The notes: generated by a model not told the origin, from the letters alone. 64,000 nt of DNA from Aliivibrio fischeri ATCC 7744 = JCM 18803 = DSM 507 (GCF_023983475.1 NZ_CP092712.1:1922001-1986000), one strand, 5' to 3'; numbered from the stretch's first letter, positions 18,490 through 28,047 are shown. Made by a program: numbers and translations.

Positions 18490-19023
18490 TTAACGCTCAC
18501 GTACAAAGTGGTTCTGAACAATCGCACTAAGGAAAGTTTCGCTCTTCACAAACTTAAAGTTTAGCGGTTGTTCTAAACCAGCAAATAATGGTGAGCCTCC
18601 ACCTAACAGCACGGGTATAGTGGTAATAATAAGCTCATCAATCAAGTCCTCTTTTAAGAAGTTTTGAATAGTCACTCCACCATCGATATACAAGTTTTTA
18701 AAGCCTTTGGCATGAATCTCATGAAGAACCTCTTTCAACTCACCCTTAACTAAAAAGACTTTGTCTTCATACCCTTCAGGTACAGAGGTCATGGTATTAC
18801 TCAGAACAAAAACCGGTTTTGAATAAGGCCACTCAACATCAAAACTTAATACCGTATCCAAAGTATTACGCCCCATCACCATGGCATCGATACGTTCAAA
18901 ATGTTCGATAAATCCCATAGAGTTCTGATCTGGATTTGGAATCGCATGTAGCCAATCAAGGCCTCCGTTTTTATCTGCAATATAACCATCTAAACTTGTC
19001 GCTATAAATACACTGTTTGACAT
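18490..19023 (-). CDS. Dihydrofolate reductase-like (RibD C-terminal domain) protein
   Basis: 177 residues, one domain of the DHFR/RibD-C fold: FIATSLDGYIAD at the N-terminus, AMVMGRNTLDTV, YIDGGVTIQNFL and IPVLLGGGSPLF, which shape an NADPH-binding reductase pocket. Stand-alone members (YyaP/YwjB type) have no firmly known substrate. It ends close to the alaA terminator and is followed upstream on the same strand by the AraC gene, 48 bases away. True folate reduction is unlikely, as FolA sequences differ; function is left open. Confidence 0.85.
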   Translation of the reverse strand: MSNSVFIATSLDGYIADKNGGLDWLHAIPNPDQNSMGFIEHFERIDAMVMGRNTLDTVLSFDVEWPYSKPVFVLSNTMTSVPEGYEDKVFLVKGELKEVLHEIHAKGFKNLYIDGGVTIQNFLKEDLIDELIITTIPVLLGGGSPLFAGLEQPLNFKFVKSETFLSAIVQNHFVRER

Positions 19024-19071
19024 TAAAAACTCCGATATATCTAAATTTACTCTATTCTTTGGTAATAATTA

Positions 19072-19956
19072 TTACGCAATACTGCCCTTAGGCGTCACAT
19101 TAAAATGGCGCTTAAACTCACGACTAAATTGAGAAGTACTGGTATATCCAACTAAATGAGCAGCGTCATTCACTCGTTTACCTTCTAATTGAATCAACTC
19201 TTTTGCTTTATTCAAACGTACTTTTTTTAAATACTGCAATGGCGACTCTAGCGTGATTTTCCTAAATGCAGAGTGAAAAGCAGAAACACTCATGTTGGCT
19301 TCTTCCGCCAAATTTTGCACAGTTAAGCTATTTGCATACGATTGATGCATCTTATTCATCGCTTTAGCAACACGAGCATACTGGCTATCATGATGCGCTA
19401 AATTAAATAATACGTGACCTTCTGGTCCAGTCAGCACTCGATACACAATCTCAGTCAATAATGCCTCTCCTAGCATTTTTGTATCTAGATCTGTATGTAA
19501 TGCCGCCATTAATCGCTTACAGCTCTCCAACATATCATTCGCCATTTTTACGGATGTTAGTCCAAAGCCATCTGAAGAGGTTTGTATACAAGGTTGAAAC
19601 TTTGCTTCTTCTAGTTCATTTACTAAACGATGTAACAAAGCGGAATCCACATCAATACTTAAACCTAACAACGGCTCTCCATTTTCTGGGAATGCTTCGC
19701 ACTCTAATGGCATCGGCACGCCCACCACTAAATAATCATCAGGGCCATAATGAACCGGCTGATTACCTATATAAATATTCTTATGACCTTTACCAAGGAC
19801 AATAATCCCTGACTGATAAACAAAAGGCTGACGTTGATTTCCTTTACTACTGCGATAAAACCACACACCAGGAATAGCGGTTTCTTTAATACCTTCAAGA
19901 TCATTAAACCCACAATGATCCGCATAGCTTTGCATCAATTCGCCCAAAGACTTCAT
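19072..19956 (-). CDS. AraC-family regulator, YqhC-like
   Basis: 294 residues. Residues ~20-175 look like the AraC_N (PF06719) sensor domain (FYRSSKGNQRQPFVYQSGI, PMPLECEAF); the C-terminal ~100 residues are the double helix-turn-helix (NLAEEANMSVSAFHSAFRK and AHLVGYTSTSQFSREFKRHF). In E. coli, YqhC has this architecture and activates yqhD in response to aldehydes. Here the gene is divergent from a yqhD homologue across 192 bases, the same arrangement. It probably senses reactive aldehydes and switches on 20149-21297. Confidence 0.85.
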   Translation of the reverse strand: MKSLGELMQSYADHCGFNDLEGIKETAIPGVWFYRSSKGNQRQPFVYQSGIIVLGKGHKNIYIGNQPVHYGPDDYLVVGVPMPLECEAFPENGEPLLGLSIDVDSALLHRLVNELEEAKFQPCIQTSSDGFGLTSVKMANDMLESCKRLMAALHTDLDTKMLGEALLTEIVYRVLTGPEGHVLFNLAHHDSQYARVAKAMNKMHQSYANSLTVQNLAEEANMSVSAFHSAFRKITLESPLQYLKKVRLNKAKELIQLEGKRVNDAAHLVGYTSTSQFSREFKRHFNVTPKGSIA

Positions 19957-19969
19957 TCATTATCCTTTA

Positions 19970-19985
19970 TCTGATTAAGATCACA
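19970..19985. promoter_or_regulatory. Possible CRP site between yqhC-like and yqhD genes
   Basis: TCTGA-TTAAGA-TCACA matches the CRP consensus at nine of ten key bases. It lies only 14 bases before the AraC-type start codon, so it would act as a repressor site for that gene or be fortuitous. Confidence 0.3.
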
Positions 19986-20148
19986 TCTATTCAATTCTAT
20001 TTAAAAAAATACGCTTAATTGTAGAAATAGGCAATAAAAAAGCAGGAATTCGCCTTTATAGATCGAATATCAGCTACTAATATGCACTTATTGAAATAAT
20101 AAGCTCTAGCAAATAGAGCATCCTTTTTGGAAGAAATGAGGTACAGCA

Positions 20149-21297
20149 ATGAAATTCTCTTACGTTAACCCTACTCTAATCCATTTTGGCCAAGGTCAAA
20201 TCGAAGCTATCGCAACATCTATTCCACAAGACCAAAAAGTGCTTGTCATTTATGGTGGTGGTTCTATTAAGCACAATGGTGTTTACGATCAAGTTGTCGC
20301 GGCTTTATCCAATCATACATGGCTTGAGTTTTCAGGCGTAGAACCGAATCCAACAGTAGAAACATTAGACAAAGCGGTCACTATCGCTAAAGAAGAAAAC
20401 GTAGATTACATTCTTGCTGTTGGTGGTGGCTCAGTTATTGATGGCTCAAAATATGTTGCAGCAGCAACCAAATATGACGGTAATGGTTGGGATATCTTAA
20501 TTGGTAAACACACAGTGACAGAAGCCGTTCCACTTGGTGCAATCTTAACCTTGCCAGCTACAGGTTCTGAATCTAACTCTGGTGCTGTGATTACTCAAAA
20601 ATCAACACAAACCAAACTGCCTTTCATGGCTTCAGCAGTACAACCTAAATTTGCGGTTCTTGATCCTGATTCAATGAAGACATTACCAGAACGCCAATTA
20701 ATTAACGGGATTGTTGATGCTTGGGTTCATACTTGTGAGCAGTACTTAACTATGCCAACCGGTGCAATGGTACAGGATGGCTATGCCGAAACCCTACTAC
20801 GCAACTTACTGACTCTAGGTGCTCAATACGATAACCGTGACAATAATGAGTGGCGCTCAAACCTAATGTGGACAGCTAACCAAGCGCTAAATGGCTTGAT
20901 TGGTACAGGTGTTCCTCACGATTGGGCAACACATATGATTGGTCATGAGTTAACAGCGCTTTATAACGTAGATCACGCACGCTCTTTATCTATCGTTCAA
21001 CCGTCTTTACTTCGTAATCAAATCGAAGCAAAACGAGCTAAATTAGAACAAATGGGTAAGAATGTATTTGGGCTTGTTTATACCGATGATTTAGCAGAAC
21101 GTACTATCATTGAAATTGAAAACTTCTACCACAGCTTAAACTCTCCAACTGAGTTAACGGAGCATGGTAATGATAAAGCATCTGCTATTGATGCCATTAT
21201 CAAACAGCTTGAAGCTCACGGAATGGTTGCTTTAGGTGAACATCAGGCAATTACACCTGATGTATCACGTAAAATTCTTGAAGACGCTGTAAAATAA
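20149..21297 (+). CDS. yqhD: NADPH-dependent iron-containing aldehyde reductase / alcohol dehydrogenase
   Basis: 382 residues, close to E. coli YqhD (387) throughout. The NADP-binding loop GGGSVIDGSK is at ~92-101. Metal ligands are in the expected places: D190, H194, H262 and H276. YqhD reduces short and medium aldehydes, including products of lipid peroxidation, in the cytoplasm. The divergent AraC-type gene is its probable activator. The start follows a GAGG-type site and preserves the family N-terminus (FSYVNPTLIHFGQG). Confidence 0.93.
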   Translation: MKFSYVNPTLIHFGQGQIEAIATSIPQDQKVLVIYGGGSIKHNGVYDQVVAALSNHTWLEFSGVEPNPTVETLDKAVTIAKEENVDYILAVGGGSVIDGSKYVAAATKYDGNGWDILIGKHTVTEAVPLGAILTLPATGSESNSGAVITQKSTQTKLPFMASAVQPKFAVLDPDSMKTLPERQLINGIVDAWVHTCEQYLTMPTGAMVQDGYAETLLRNLLTLGAQYDNRDNNEWRSNLMWTANQALNGLIGTGVPHDWATHMIGHELTALYNVDHARSLSIVQPSLLRNQIEAKRAKLEQMGKNVFGLVYTDDLAERTIIEIENFYHSLNSPTELTEHGNDKASAIDAIIKQLEAHGMVALGEHQAITPDVSRKILEDAVK

Positions 21298-21308
21298 CTT
21301 TCTAAATG

Positions 21309-21337
21309 CTGACTCAGAATAATCTGTTCTGAGTCAG
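21309..21337. terminator. Hairpin between convergent yqhD and secreted-protein genes
   Basis: A perfect 11-bp stem (CTGACTCAGAA with its complement) with a 7-base loop. It is followed by only a weak T-rich stretch, but it sits just after yqhD in a convergent gap. Confidence 0.65.
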
Positions 21338-21356
21338 TATGATTTTACAAACTAAC

Positions 21357-22661
21357 TCATTGTTGTTTAAAGAAATCAAAGCCTGTTAAATGCTCGGCTA
21401 GTGCAGGCTCAGTTAGAACTTTATCCTGCTCAACATCGTATTTAATAAATCGGATACCATCTGATTGATAATCATCATATTGCTCACCATCCGGTCTTAA
21501 CAAAATAAGAATCTTACCGTTTTCAAAATAATTTGAAGCCGCTGTAATGTCCCCTGCATAAGCTTCTAACGCTTTATTTCCCGTATCTTCCCATGTATCT
21601 GTTAATAAAATATGCCCATTTTCAGTCACAACCATACCAATATTGTCATCATTAGGATGATGGAACGCTGCAACAAATTTTTGATCTATATTTTTAAAAG
21701 TCACATCTGAAGAATATGGCGTTACGATAATCTCTTTATCTTGTTTTAAGTTATAAGTAAAAAAGTGCATTTTATCTTGAGACTCAGAATAATAGCCCGC
21801 AGAAATAAAGTTTGCATCCTCGCCCAGTTCTGGATAGTAATCAGAAATATTACGAGGGCCGCTTAATAAACCATTTTCATCGGCGGTAATGAAGGTATCA
21901 CCCGTGAGCTTTCCATAACCACTGCCTTCATTATCATGCCACCCTGCCCCATTCACGGTTCTTGAAATACTTTCAGCTATATACCCTGGATCAGGCAAAT
22001 CTTTATATTTACTTAATGGGTACCATTTTGGTACAACCGTATTCCAGTCAAAGGCTTGTGCAAAATTAACATTGTCATTTTTTGGTACGATTGAATTAAA
22101 TAAATTACCCGCAAACCAAGCACAGTTTCCATACAGCGTATATTTACCACCATTCCAATCTTTTCCTATTCCTAAAAATAGCTTGGCGATCTCTTTACTC
22201 TCAACATATAGCGCCTCTTCTTTTTCCGCTATATCCTGCTTTATTTGTTGATAGTTTTTATCTTCAATATGAACACACTTTTGAAAACTAAATTCTCGAC
22301 TGGCTTGGTTGCCATCGCTACCAAATCCATATCCATCAAACTGAACTTTTCCTTCATCATCTTTATAAAAAAGATCCACCCATGTATGTCCAACCGCTCC
22401 AGAATCAGCCCATTGAACCATTCTTTCTAATAATTGAACGATATTGTCATCAGGGTAATCGTGTTGAAATTGTTGATAAGTTTCTAATAGGGGAATTCGA
22501 TTAGCTTTTCGATTTATTCGAATACACACTTGAGGATAACCAATATTAGGATCTCCCTCTAAAGCAACACGGTGCCCATTTCGATATTCATCGGCAGTGG
22601 CAACATTAGAAAAAAGAGCAAGGGAAAGCATAGTTGATGCTGTAATAATGGTTCGATTCAT
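21357..22661 (-). CDS. Unknown secreted protein with possible permuted papain-like domain
   Basis: 434 residues, not recognised as a named family. A signal peptide is clear at residues 1-23 (cleavage after NVATA). Residues ~45-190 carry a conserved-looking histidine in VGHTWVDLFYK (H92) and, later, a cysteine in YGNCAWFAGNLF (C180). The order His then N-C-x-x-F resembles circularly permuted NlpC/P60-LRAT-type papain-like enzymes; this is an inference from two motifs only. Residues ~225-434 are rich in short beta-strand-like segments (FISAGYYSE, VAAFHHPND, GHILLTDTWED, KILILLRPDG), as in a beta-propeller. There is no lipobox and no GlyGly-CTERM tail, so it is periplasmic or exported. It stands alone with its own promoter. 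Confidence 0.75.
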   Translation of the reverse strand: MNRTIITASTMLSLALFSNVATADEYRNGHRVALEGDPNIGYPQVCIRINRKANRIPLLETYQQFQHDYPDDNIVQLLERMVQWADSGAVGHTWVDLFYKDDEGKVQFDGYGFGSDGNQASREFSFQKCVHIEDKNYQQIKQDIAEKEEALYVESKEIAKLFLGIGKDWNGGKYTLYGNCAWFAGNLFNSIVPKNDNVNFAQAFDWNTVVPKWYPLSKYKDLPDPGYIAESISRTVNGAGWHDNEGSGYGKLTGDTFITADENGLLSGPRNISDYYPELGEDANFISAGYYSESQDKMHFFTYNLKQDKEIIVTPYSSDVTFKNIDQKFVAAFHHPNDDNIGMVVTENGHILLTDTWEDTGNKALEAYAGDITAASNYFENGKILILLRPDGEQYDDYQSDGIRFIKYDVEQDKVLTEPALAEHLTGFDFFKQQ

Positions 22662-22787
22662 AATTAATCCTTAATATTATTAAGTCGCATCATTAGCCTA
22701 TTTAATTATTTTTCGAAGGTCATAGAGATAATATTCAAAATGCAAATAATTAAGCATTTATACCAATTTGATTAATTTTAAATAAAA

Positions 22788-22816
22788 AAACCGCACCAAT
22801 TAAATTGGTACGGTTT
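22788..22816 (-). terminator. Terminator of the EamA transporter gene
   Basis: ACCAATT and AATTGGT pair around one base, extended by CCG/CGG, and on the minus strand are followed by seven T. Confidence 0.8.
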
Positions 22817-22838
22817 ATTTTAATTCTATCAATAAAGA

Positions 22839-23711
22839 TTATTTCTTCTTGCGTTCCCATTGTGTAATAAACGCAACAGAAGCAATAATAATAGCAGCAC
22901 CTAACCATAAACGACCAGGTGGAACCCATCCAAATACCATCCAACCAGCTAACACATTTAATGGCAATTTTGCATGATCAAAAGGTTGAACAAATGAAGC
23001 ATCGGCAACCGAATACGCTTTTACAATTGCCCATTGCGCTAATGCTGTCATTACACCAGCACAAAACAGCAATAACCACACATTCATACCACTTGGGGTT
23101 TGCCATTCAGGTAGCGCTAATAAAATATTAAATGGCGTAATCAGAACCAATAAATACACAACCATGGTCGATGGTGAATCGTTTGATGACATTTTCTTCA
23201 CCATTAACGAATAACAAGCCCAAAAGAAAGCCGCACCAACAGGCAATAATGTGGCCCATGTAAAGCTATCAGACCATGGCTCTAGAATGATCATTGCACC
23301 AACAAAACCCGCTAAAGTCGCAAACCAACGAGCCGCTCCTACTTTCTCTTTTAAAAATAGACCAGAACCTATGGTTGCAAATAATGGAGATGTCATCAAA
23401 AGAGCGATACCTTGCCAAATAGGAACAGGATAAGCGAGAGCCCACAGCCATAACTGAATGCCGATAACTGATAAAAATACACGCAGAGCATGCATACCAA
23501 AATGTTCAGTTCGAAGTGAATTACGAAGACCCAATGTTCGTAGGTAAGGTAAAATAACAACCAAAGCAATAGCGTATTGAACCAAAGCAACCATAGTCGA
23601 TGGAAGACCAAAATTCATACTTACATATTGAGCAATACTGTTTACTATCGCAAAAGCAAGTCCCGCGGTAAGCATCCAAGAAGCGCCTTGAACCGGTTGA
23701 TGTTGAGACAT
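22839..23711 (-). CDS. EamA/DMT-family transporter
   Basis: 290 residues with about ten membrane helices in two EamA repeats, each ~140 residues (GLPSTMVALVQYAIAL... and ...LAQWAIVKAYSVADASFVQPFDH). Members export metabolites or act as nucleotide-sugar or amino-acid exporters at the inner membrane; the substrate here cannot be told. The frame extends to a TTG at 23720, but the ATG at 23711 is the ordinary start; neither has a strong ribosome site. Its terminator lies just beyond the stop. The neighbouring aldehyde dehydrogenase is on the same strand, 94 bases upstream. Confidence 0.88.
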   Translation of the reverse strand: MSQHQPVQGASWMLTAGLAFAIVNSIAQYVSMNFGLPSTMVALVQYAIALVVILPYLRTLGLRNSLRTEHFGMHALRVFLSVIGIQLWLWALAYPVPIWQGIALLMTSPLFATIGSGLFLKEKVGAARWFATLAGFVGAMIILEPWSDSFTWATLLPVGAAFFWACYSLMVKKMSSNDSPSTMVVYLLVLITPFNILLALPEWQTPSGMNVWLLLFCAGVMTALAQWAIVKAYSVADASFVQPFDHAKLPLNVLAGWMVFGWVPPGRLWLGAAIIIASVAFITQWERKKK

Positions 23712-23805
23712 AAAGGGCAATTCACATTAAAAAAGGGAAGCAGATCATACGACTGTTCCCCTCATTTGCCAACTGCTAAACCACAACAAAAGCCGACTAA
23801 CTGGC

Positions 23806-25203
23806 CTATTTCATAAATTTTAAGCCTAATACTTTAAGCATCGACTTTTTATGCTTCAATAATAACCGCGCTCTTGGCAACCACGTTGGCGTTGATAATA
23901 CGGTTTTAGCATGTGAAAACGTAATAAAACCTTCTATGCCATGATAGCTTCCCATACCAGAATCACCGATTCCACCAAATGGGGCGTCATCAGCAGCAAC
24001 ATGCATCATAGTATCGTTAATTGCCACACCACCACTGTGTGTACTTTCAATAATTTGTTTAATTAACAGCTTATCGGAAGACATCACATACAGAGCTAAT
24101 GGTCTCGGTCTCTGCTTAATATAATCAAATGCTTCTTCAATGGCCTCGTAGCCAATGATGGGTAAAATGGGTCCAAATATCTCTTCTTGCATCACTAGCA
24201 TATCGTCATTAACGTCAGTAAGCAGGTGTGGCAAAAACGAACGTCCTTCGGATTGAACATCACATTCTATCGAAGTAAGCGTCGCTCCTTTTTCTTTAGC
24301 ATCCGTAAGATACGATTCTAAACGTTCATACTGAGCTTGATTAATAATATGGCTATATTCGCGTTTTCCTTTTTTTTCAGGGAATGCCTGTGAAAATCGA
24401 CGAACATACAAAGAGATAAACTTTTCGACCTTATTTTTAGGAATGAAGACATAATCAGGTGCTACGCATATTTGCCCTGCATTCATTGATTTTCCAAGCA
24501 TAATGGCATCAACCGCCGATATTAAATCCGCATCATCAGCGATAATAACAGGTGATTTCCCGCCAAGTTCAAGCGTAATAGGCGTAAGATTTTTGGCTGC
24601 TGCACTTGCAACTAATTTTCCTACTTGAGTTGAGCCCGTAAATAATAAGTGATTAAAAGGTAACTGAGAGAATTCAGCAGCAACCTCAGCGGCACCTTCA
24701 ATGATGCATACATGTTCAGATAAATCGGAAAAGACTCGACGAAGTACTTGATTGGTTTCTGGCGTATATTCACTCAATTTCACCATCACTCTATTACCTG
24801 CTGCGATAGCTGTAACAATTGGCGCTATACTTAAATAGATTGGAAAATTCCAAGGAACAATAACACCTATCACGCCTAAAGGTTGGTAAACGACTTGTAA
24901 TCTTGATGGAGAAAGCAATAAACCAGCACTTCGTTTTTGGGGTTTTAACCACTTTGATAAACGTTTGGTCGTGTAATTAATATGCTGAATTGACGGCATT
25001 AAATCACAAACAGTGGAGTCAAAATGACTTCGATATCCATAATCTTTTTCTAATGCGCTCGTTATATTTTCTTTTTCAGATAATAAAGCCTGTTTTAATT
25101 GGCCAAGCAGCAACAATCGCTCATCTTTTGATGAATTCGGCGATGCTTGATACGCGTGTTTAAGCTGTTCAAATTGATCTAGCAAATTAGCAACACTACT
25201 CAT
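23806..25203 (-). CDS. Coniferyl aldehyde dehydrogenase-type ALDH
   Basis: 465 residues, an NAD(P)-dependent aldehyde dehydrogenase. The catalytic cysteine is in NAGQICVAPDY, the general-base glutamate in LELGGKSPV, and the dinucleotide loop in FTGSTQVGKLV. The short N-terminus, QICVAPDY and the C-terminal SGMGSYHGIEGFITFSH block are typical of the CalB/coniferyl aldehyde dehydrogenase branch, which oxidises various medium-chain and aromatic aldehydes. The longer frame to 25260 was rejected because GGA lies eight bases before the ATG at 25203 and the extra 19 residues have no family counterpart. With yqhD close by, a general aldehyde-clearing role is plausible. Confidence 0.9.
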   Translation of the reverse strand: MSSVANLLDQFEQLKHAYQASPNSSKDERLLLLGQLKQALLSEKENITSALEKDYGYRSHFDSTVCDLMPSIQHINYTTKRLSKWLKPQKRSAGLLLSPSRLQVVYQPLGVIGVIVPWNFPIYLSIAPIVTAIAAGNRVMVKLSEYTPETNQVLRRVFSDLSEHVCIIEGAAEVAAEFSQLPFNHLLFTGSTQVGKLVASAAAKNLTPITLELGGKSPVIIADDADLISAVDAIMLGKSMNAGQICVAPDYVFIPKNKVEKFISLYVRRFSQAFPEKKGKREYSHIINQAQYERLESYLTDAKEKGATLTSIECDVQSEGRSFLPHLLTDVNDDMLVMQEEIFGPILPIIGYEAIEEAFDYIKQRPRPLALYVMSSDKLLIKQIIESTHSGGVAINDTMMHVAADDAPFGGIGDSGMGSYHGIEGFITFSHAKTVLSTPTWLPRARLLLKHKKSMLKVLGLKFMK

Positions 25204-25439
25204 ATTGTTATTCCATTCAACAAAGTGGTTTTCATTATAACAATCCGTATACATGAACAAAATAATACAAATATAACTGTGTGTTCTTGCTCTATATTCT
25301 CTGATATATAAGCAAATTAATTCAGTGATATCCGCATAAATAATGTCGAGTTAATATCTAGAATTGCTATAAACCATTGATCTTTTTGTAGCAAGCCTGT
25401 AATGATATAGAGGTAGAAATAACTTCGAGAACAATAATA

Positions 25440-26786
25440 ATGAATAAAACGAATGAAATTACTCTATCCCCTCACTGGGAAGATCGTATAAGCAACGAAC
25501 AAAAGTTACGTCGTAATGACCAGCGCAGCGTTTTTCAACGAGATCGTGCTCGTATTCTTCACTCTGCCGCTTTTCGCCGCCTTCAAGCTAAAACTCAAGT
25601 GCACGGCCCAGGTAGTGCCAATGACTTTTATCGCACTCGATTAACCCATTCTCTTGAGGTCTCTCAAATAGGTACAGGGGTTGTCGCACAGTTAAAGCTT
25701 AGACAGCCTGAGTTTCGTGCCCTTTTAACCTCAACTAGCTTAATGGAAAGCATTTGTTTGGCTCATGATATTGGCCACCCACCTTTTGGTCATGGTGGCG
25801 AAATCGCTCTAAATTATATGATGCGTGATCACGGTGGTTTTGAAGGTAATGGGCAAACTCTACGAATTTTAAGCAAGTTAGAACCCTATACTGAGCATTT
25901 CGGTATGAACTTAGCCAGAAGAACCTTGTTGGGGGTTTTAAAATACCCTGCATTTCTTGATCAAGTTCATTCAACAGAACGCCCGCAAGAAGTAAGTAAT
26001 GTTCGTCATTTAAAATCCATAGATTGGCATCCACCCAAAGGGGTTTATCGTGATGACGCAGATATTTTAAATTGGATTTTAAAACCGCTATCGGACGTCG
26101 ATAAAGCGCTATTTTCTACTTTCCGTTTTCAGCAAGAGAGTCAACACACACACCGTAAAACTCGCTTTAAATCTATAGATTGTTCCATCATGGAACTGGC
26201 TGACGATATTGCTTATGGCGTTCATGACCTAGAAGATGCGATTGTAATGGGAATTGTTACTCGTAATCAGTGGCAAGAATCAGTCGCGAGTAAATTAGCA
26301 GAATGTGGTGATGAGTGGTTTGAGGCCAACATTGAAACCATCAGCGATAAACTATTTTCAGGCTTACAGTATCAACGTAAAGACGGCATCGGCAGTATCG
26401 TAAATGCGCTATTAACATCGATTACCATTAAACCGACCACCTTTAATGATGAACCAGAATTTGAATCTGAATTGCTGCGTTGGAATGCTTTTTTAAGTCC
26501 TTCTATGAGTTATGCCTTAGAAGTATTGAAAAAGTTTGTTGGTCAATTCGTAATTCACAACTCTGAAATGCAGCGTATTGAATATAAAGGCCAACAAATA
26601 GTCATGGAGATATTTGATGCTCTCAATTCAGATCCTGAACGCTTGTTACCAGAAAACGACAAAAGAGAATGGAGAGAAGCGAAAGAATCTGGTGCTAATG
26701 CACACCGTGTAATTGCTGATTATATCGCTGGTATGACCGATGGCTATGCTCAGCGTTTATATAATCAACTCTTTGTTCCGATTTAA
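25440..26786 (+). CDS. dgt: Deoxyguanosinetriphosphate triphosphohydrolase-like HD protein
   Basis: 448 residues. HD-domain dNTPase: the metal-binding histidine of [12 protein letters not shown], the HD pair of [16 protein letters not shown], and the later [16 protein letters not shown] aspartate are all in order. Dgt-type enzymes cut dGTP (or other dNTPs) to the nucleoside and triphosphate and so tune nucleotide pools. The N-terminal [30 protein letters not shown] region is complete. It is monocistronic, ending at a long hairpin shared with the convergent DTW gene. It matches the clade called dGTPase-like; the exact nucleotide preference is unknown. Confidence 0.92.
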   Translation: MNKTNEITLSPHWEDRISNEQKLRRNDQRSVFQRDRARILHSAAFRRLQAKTQVHGPGSANDFYRTRLTHSLEVSQIGTGVVAQLKLRQPEFRALLTSTSLMESICLAHDIGHPPFGHGGEIALNYMMRDHGGFEGNGQTLRILSKLEPYTEHFGMNLARRTLLGVLKYPAFLDQVHSTERPQEVSNVRHLKSIDWHPPKGVYRDDADILNWILKPLSDVDKALFSTFRFQQESQHTHRKTRFKSIDCSIMELADDIAYGVHDLEDAIVMGIVTRNQWQESVASKLAECGDEWFEANIETISDKLFSGLQYQRKDGIGSIVNALLTSITIKPTTFNDEPEFESELLRWNAFLSPSMSYALEVLKKFVGQFVIHNSEMQRIEYKGQQIVMEIFDALNSDPERLLPENDKREWREAKESGANAHRVIADYIAGMTDGYAQRLYNQLFVPI

Positions 26787-26792
26787 GAATCA

Positions 26793-26838
26793 ATACCAAT
26801 TCAAATAAGTATTAATATTTACTTACTTGGATTGGTAT
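26793..26838. repeat. Long hairpin with ATACCAAT/ATTGGTAT ends (intergenic repeat, likely terminator)
   Basis: A 19-bp stem (26793-26811 with 26820-26838; one A-C mismatch and one G-T pair) with an 8-base loop lies between the convergent dgt and DTW-domain genes. Its ends, ATACCAAT and ATTGGTAT, recur at 47255-47286 and, as half copies, at 22760 and 58731. It probably stops transcription from both sides. Confidence 0.7.
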
Positions 26839-26846
26839 ATTACAAG

Positions 26847-27470
26847 CTATGAACGGTAGTTCTTCTCAAATACACCTTCTGGCATTTGGCTAATATGAAA
26901 CTCAATCATGTTATCAAATGCCGTTAAAATCGAATCAAATTTTTCAACATTATTTGACGCCACACAATCATTATCTAGCTGAGTTAAAATGTGGTATCCC
27001 GCTTCCGCTGTTGATAATGCATTGTCTTTTGGCGCTTTACGAACTCGATAATTACCAGATAAATCGGTATTTAAATGCACCTTAAGTAAGGAATGCAAAT
27101 TGGTGGATAACTGCCACATTTTATATGCTTTTTTCCACGTACCATCTAATAGAATAACGCGTTGTTTCTTTTGAAGAAGAGCTTTATCTGTACCAATAGC
27201 TTGGCTTTCATTATCTAAAAACAACACTTGATGATGATAGCTATCGTCAGCTAATAATTGGTTTAACTCAGAATGTTCTGAAAAATTCTCACCGATAAAA
27301 GTACGACAATTCGCCAAACTTAAAGATAAAATTTTCGCTGTTCCTAATGGGCGCTTAGCTTCTGTTGGATGCTGTAGTATGATTAATTCAATATCCGTGG
27401 TAATGGGTGTGATCCACTCACATATACAGGCTTTTTTTGTTTTTAAACATTGAAGACAAAATCGAATCAC
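26847..27470 (-). CDS. tapT: DTW-domain tRNA aminocarboxypropyltransferase, TapT-like
   Basis: 207 residues. The defining DTW motif is present as LLDGTWKKAYKM, and the N-terminus carries a zinc-type cysteine set (C5, C8, C15, C17). E. coli TapT (YfiP) transfers the 3-amino-3-carboxypropyl group of SAM to U47 of tRNAs. The start is a GTG at 27470 with AAAGG six bases upstream; the first cysteine pair follows immediately, supporting this start. It is divergent from the rhombosortase gene with just 13 bases between the start codons. Confidence 0.85.
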   Translation of the reverse strand: MIRFCLQCLKTKKACICEWITPITTDIELIILQHPTEAKRPLGTAKILSLSLANCRTFIGENFSEHSELNQLLADDSYHHQVLFLDNESQAIGTDKALLQKKQRVILLDGTWKKAYKMWQLSTNLHSLLKVHLNTDLSGNYRVRKAPKDNALSTAEAGYHILTQLDNDCVASNNVEKFDSILTAFDNMIEFHISQMPEGVFEKNYRS

Positions 27471-27483
27471 AAGGAACCTTTAC

Positions 27484-28047
27484 TTGTTTAAATTATTACT
27501 TCCCATTCTAATTGGGCTTGGTATTACTCAATTTAGTATGGTATCGGATATATTGGTATGGGATCGCTATCTGATAGAACATGGCGAACTTTGGCGTATC
27601 GTAACAGGGAACTTTACCCATACGAATCTAGCACATTTAATAATGAATGCTGCTGCACTCGTCCTTTTTAGTTATATTTTTAAAGAGTTACTTACCCTTA
27701 AAAAATTATCGATTTTACTGTTTTCTATCAGTTTACTAACTGGACTAGCACTACTCTTTACGCCAATACAAGCTTATGTTGGACTCTCAGGCGTATTACA
27801 CGGGCTGTTTGTTTGGGCTGCCATCGAAGACATAAAAAATAAACGTCAAACCGGATGGTTACTACTGCTAGGTGTAATTGCTAAAATCAGTTGGGAGCAC
27901 TATTTTGGAGCCAGTGCATCAACCATCTCATTAATAAATGCAAAAGTAGCAACAGAAGCGCATCTATTTGGAGCAATCGCAGGCGGACTACTCCAAATTC
28001 CAGCTCTATTTCTCAAAACTAATAAAGCTTCTGACGGCCTAAAATAG
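27484..28047 (+). CDS. rrtA: Rhombosortase (rhomboid-family intramembrane protease)
   Basis: 187 residues with about six membrane helices. The rhomboid serine is in [12 protein letters not shown] and the histidine in [22 protein letters not shown] is the HxxxN-type helix. The compact size and the [12 protein letters not shown] entry fit the rhombosortase branch, which processes proteins ending in a GlyGly-CTERM tail in Vibrio and relatives. The start is taken as TTG at 27484, because AAGGAA lies seven bases before it and the first membrane helix begins at residue 2; no earlier ATG exists and the next ATG would remove that helix. The 3' end overlaps the convergent recR by 29 bases. Confidence 0.85.
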   Translation: MFKLLLPILIGLGITQFSMVSDILVWDRYLIEHGELWRIVTGNFTHTNLAHLIMNAAALVLFSYIFKELLTLKKLSILLFSISLLTGLALLFTPIQAYVGLSGVLHGLFVWAAIEDIKNKRQTGWLLLLGVIAKISWEHYFGASASTISLINAKVATEAHLFGAIAGGLLQIPALFLKTNKASDGLK

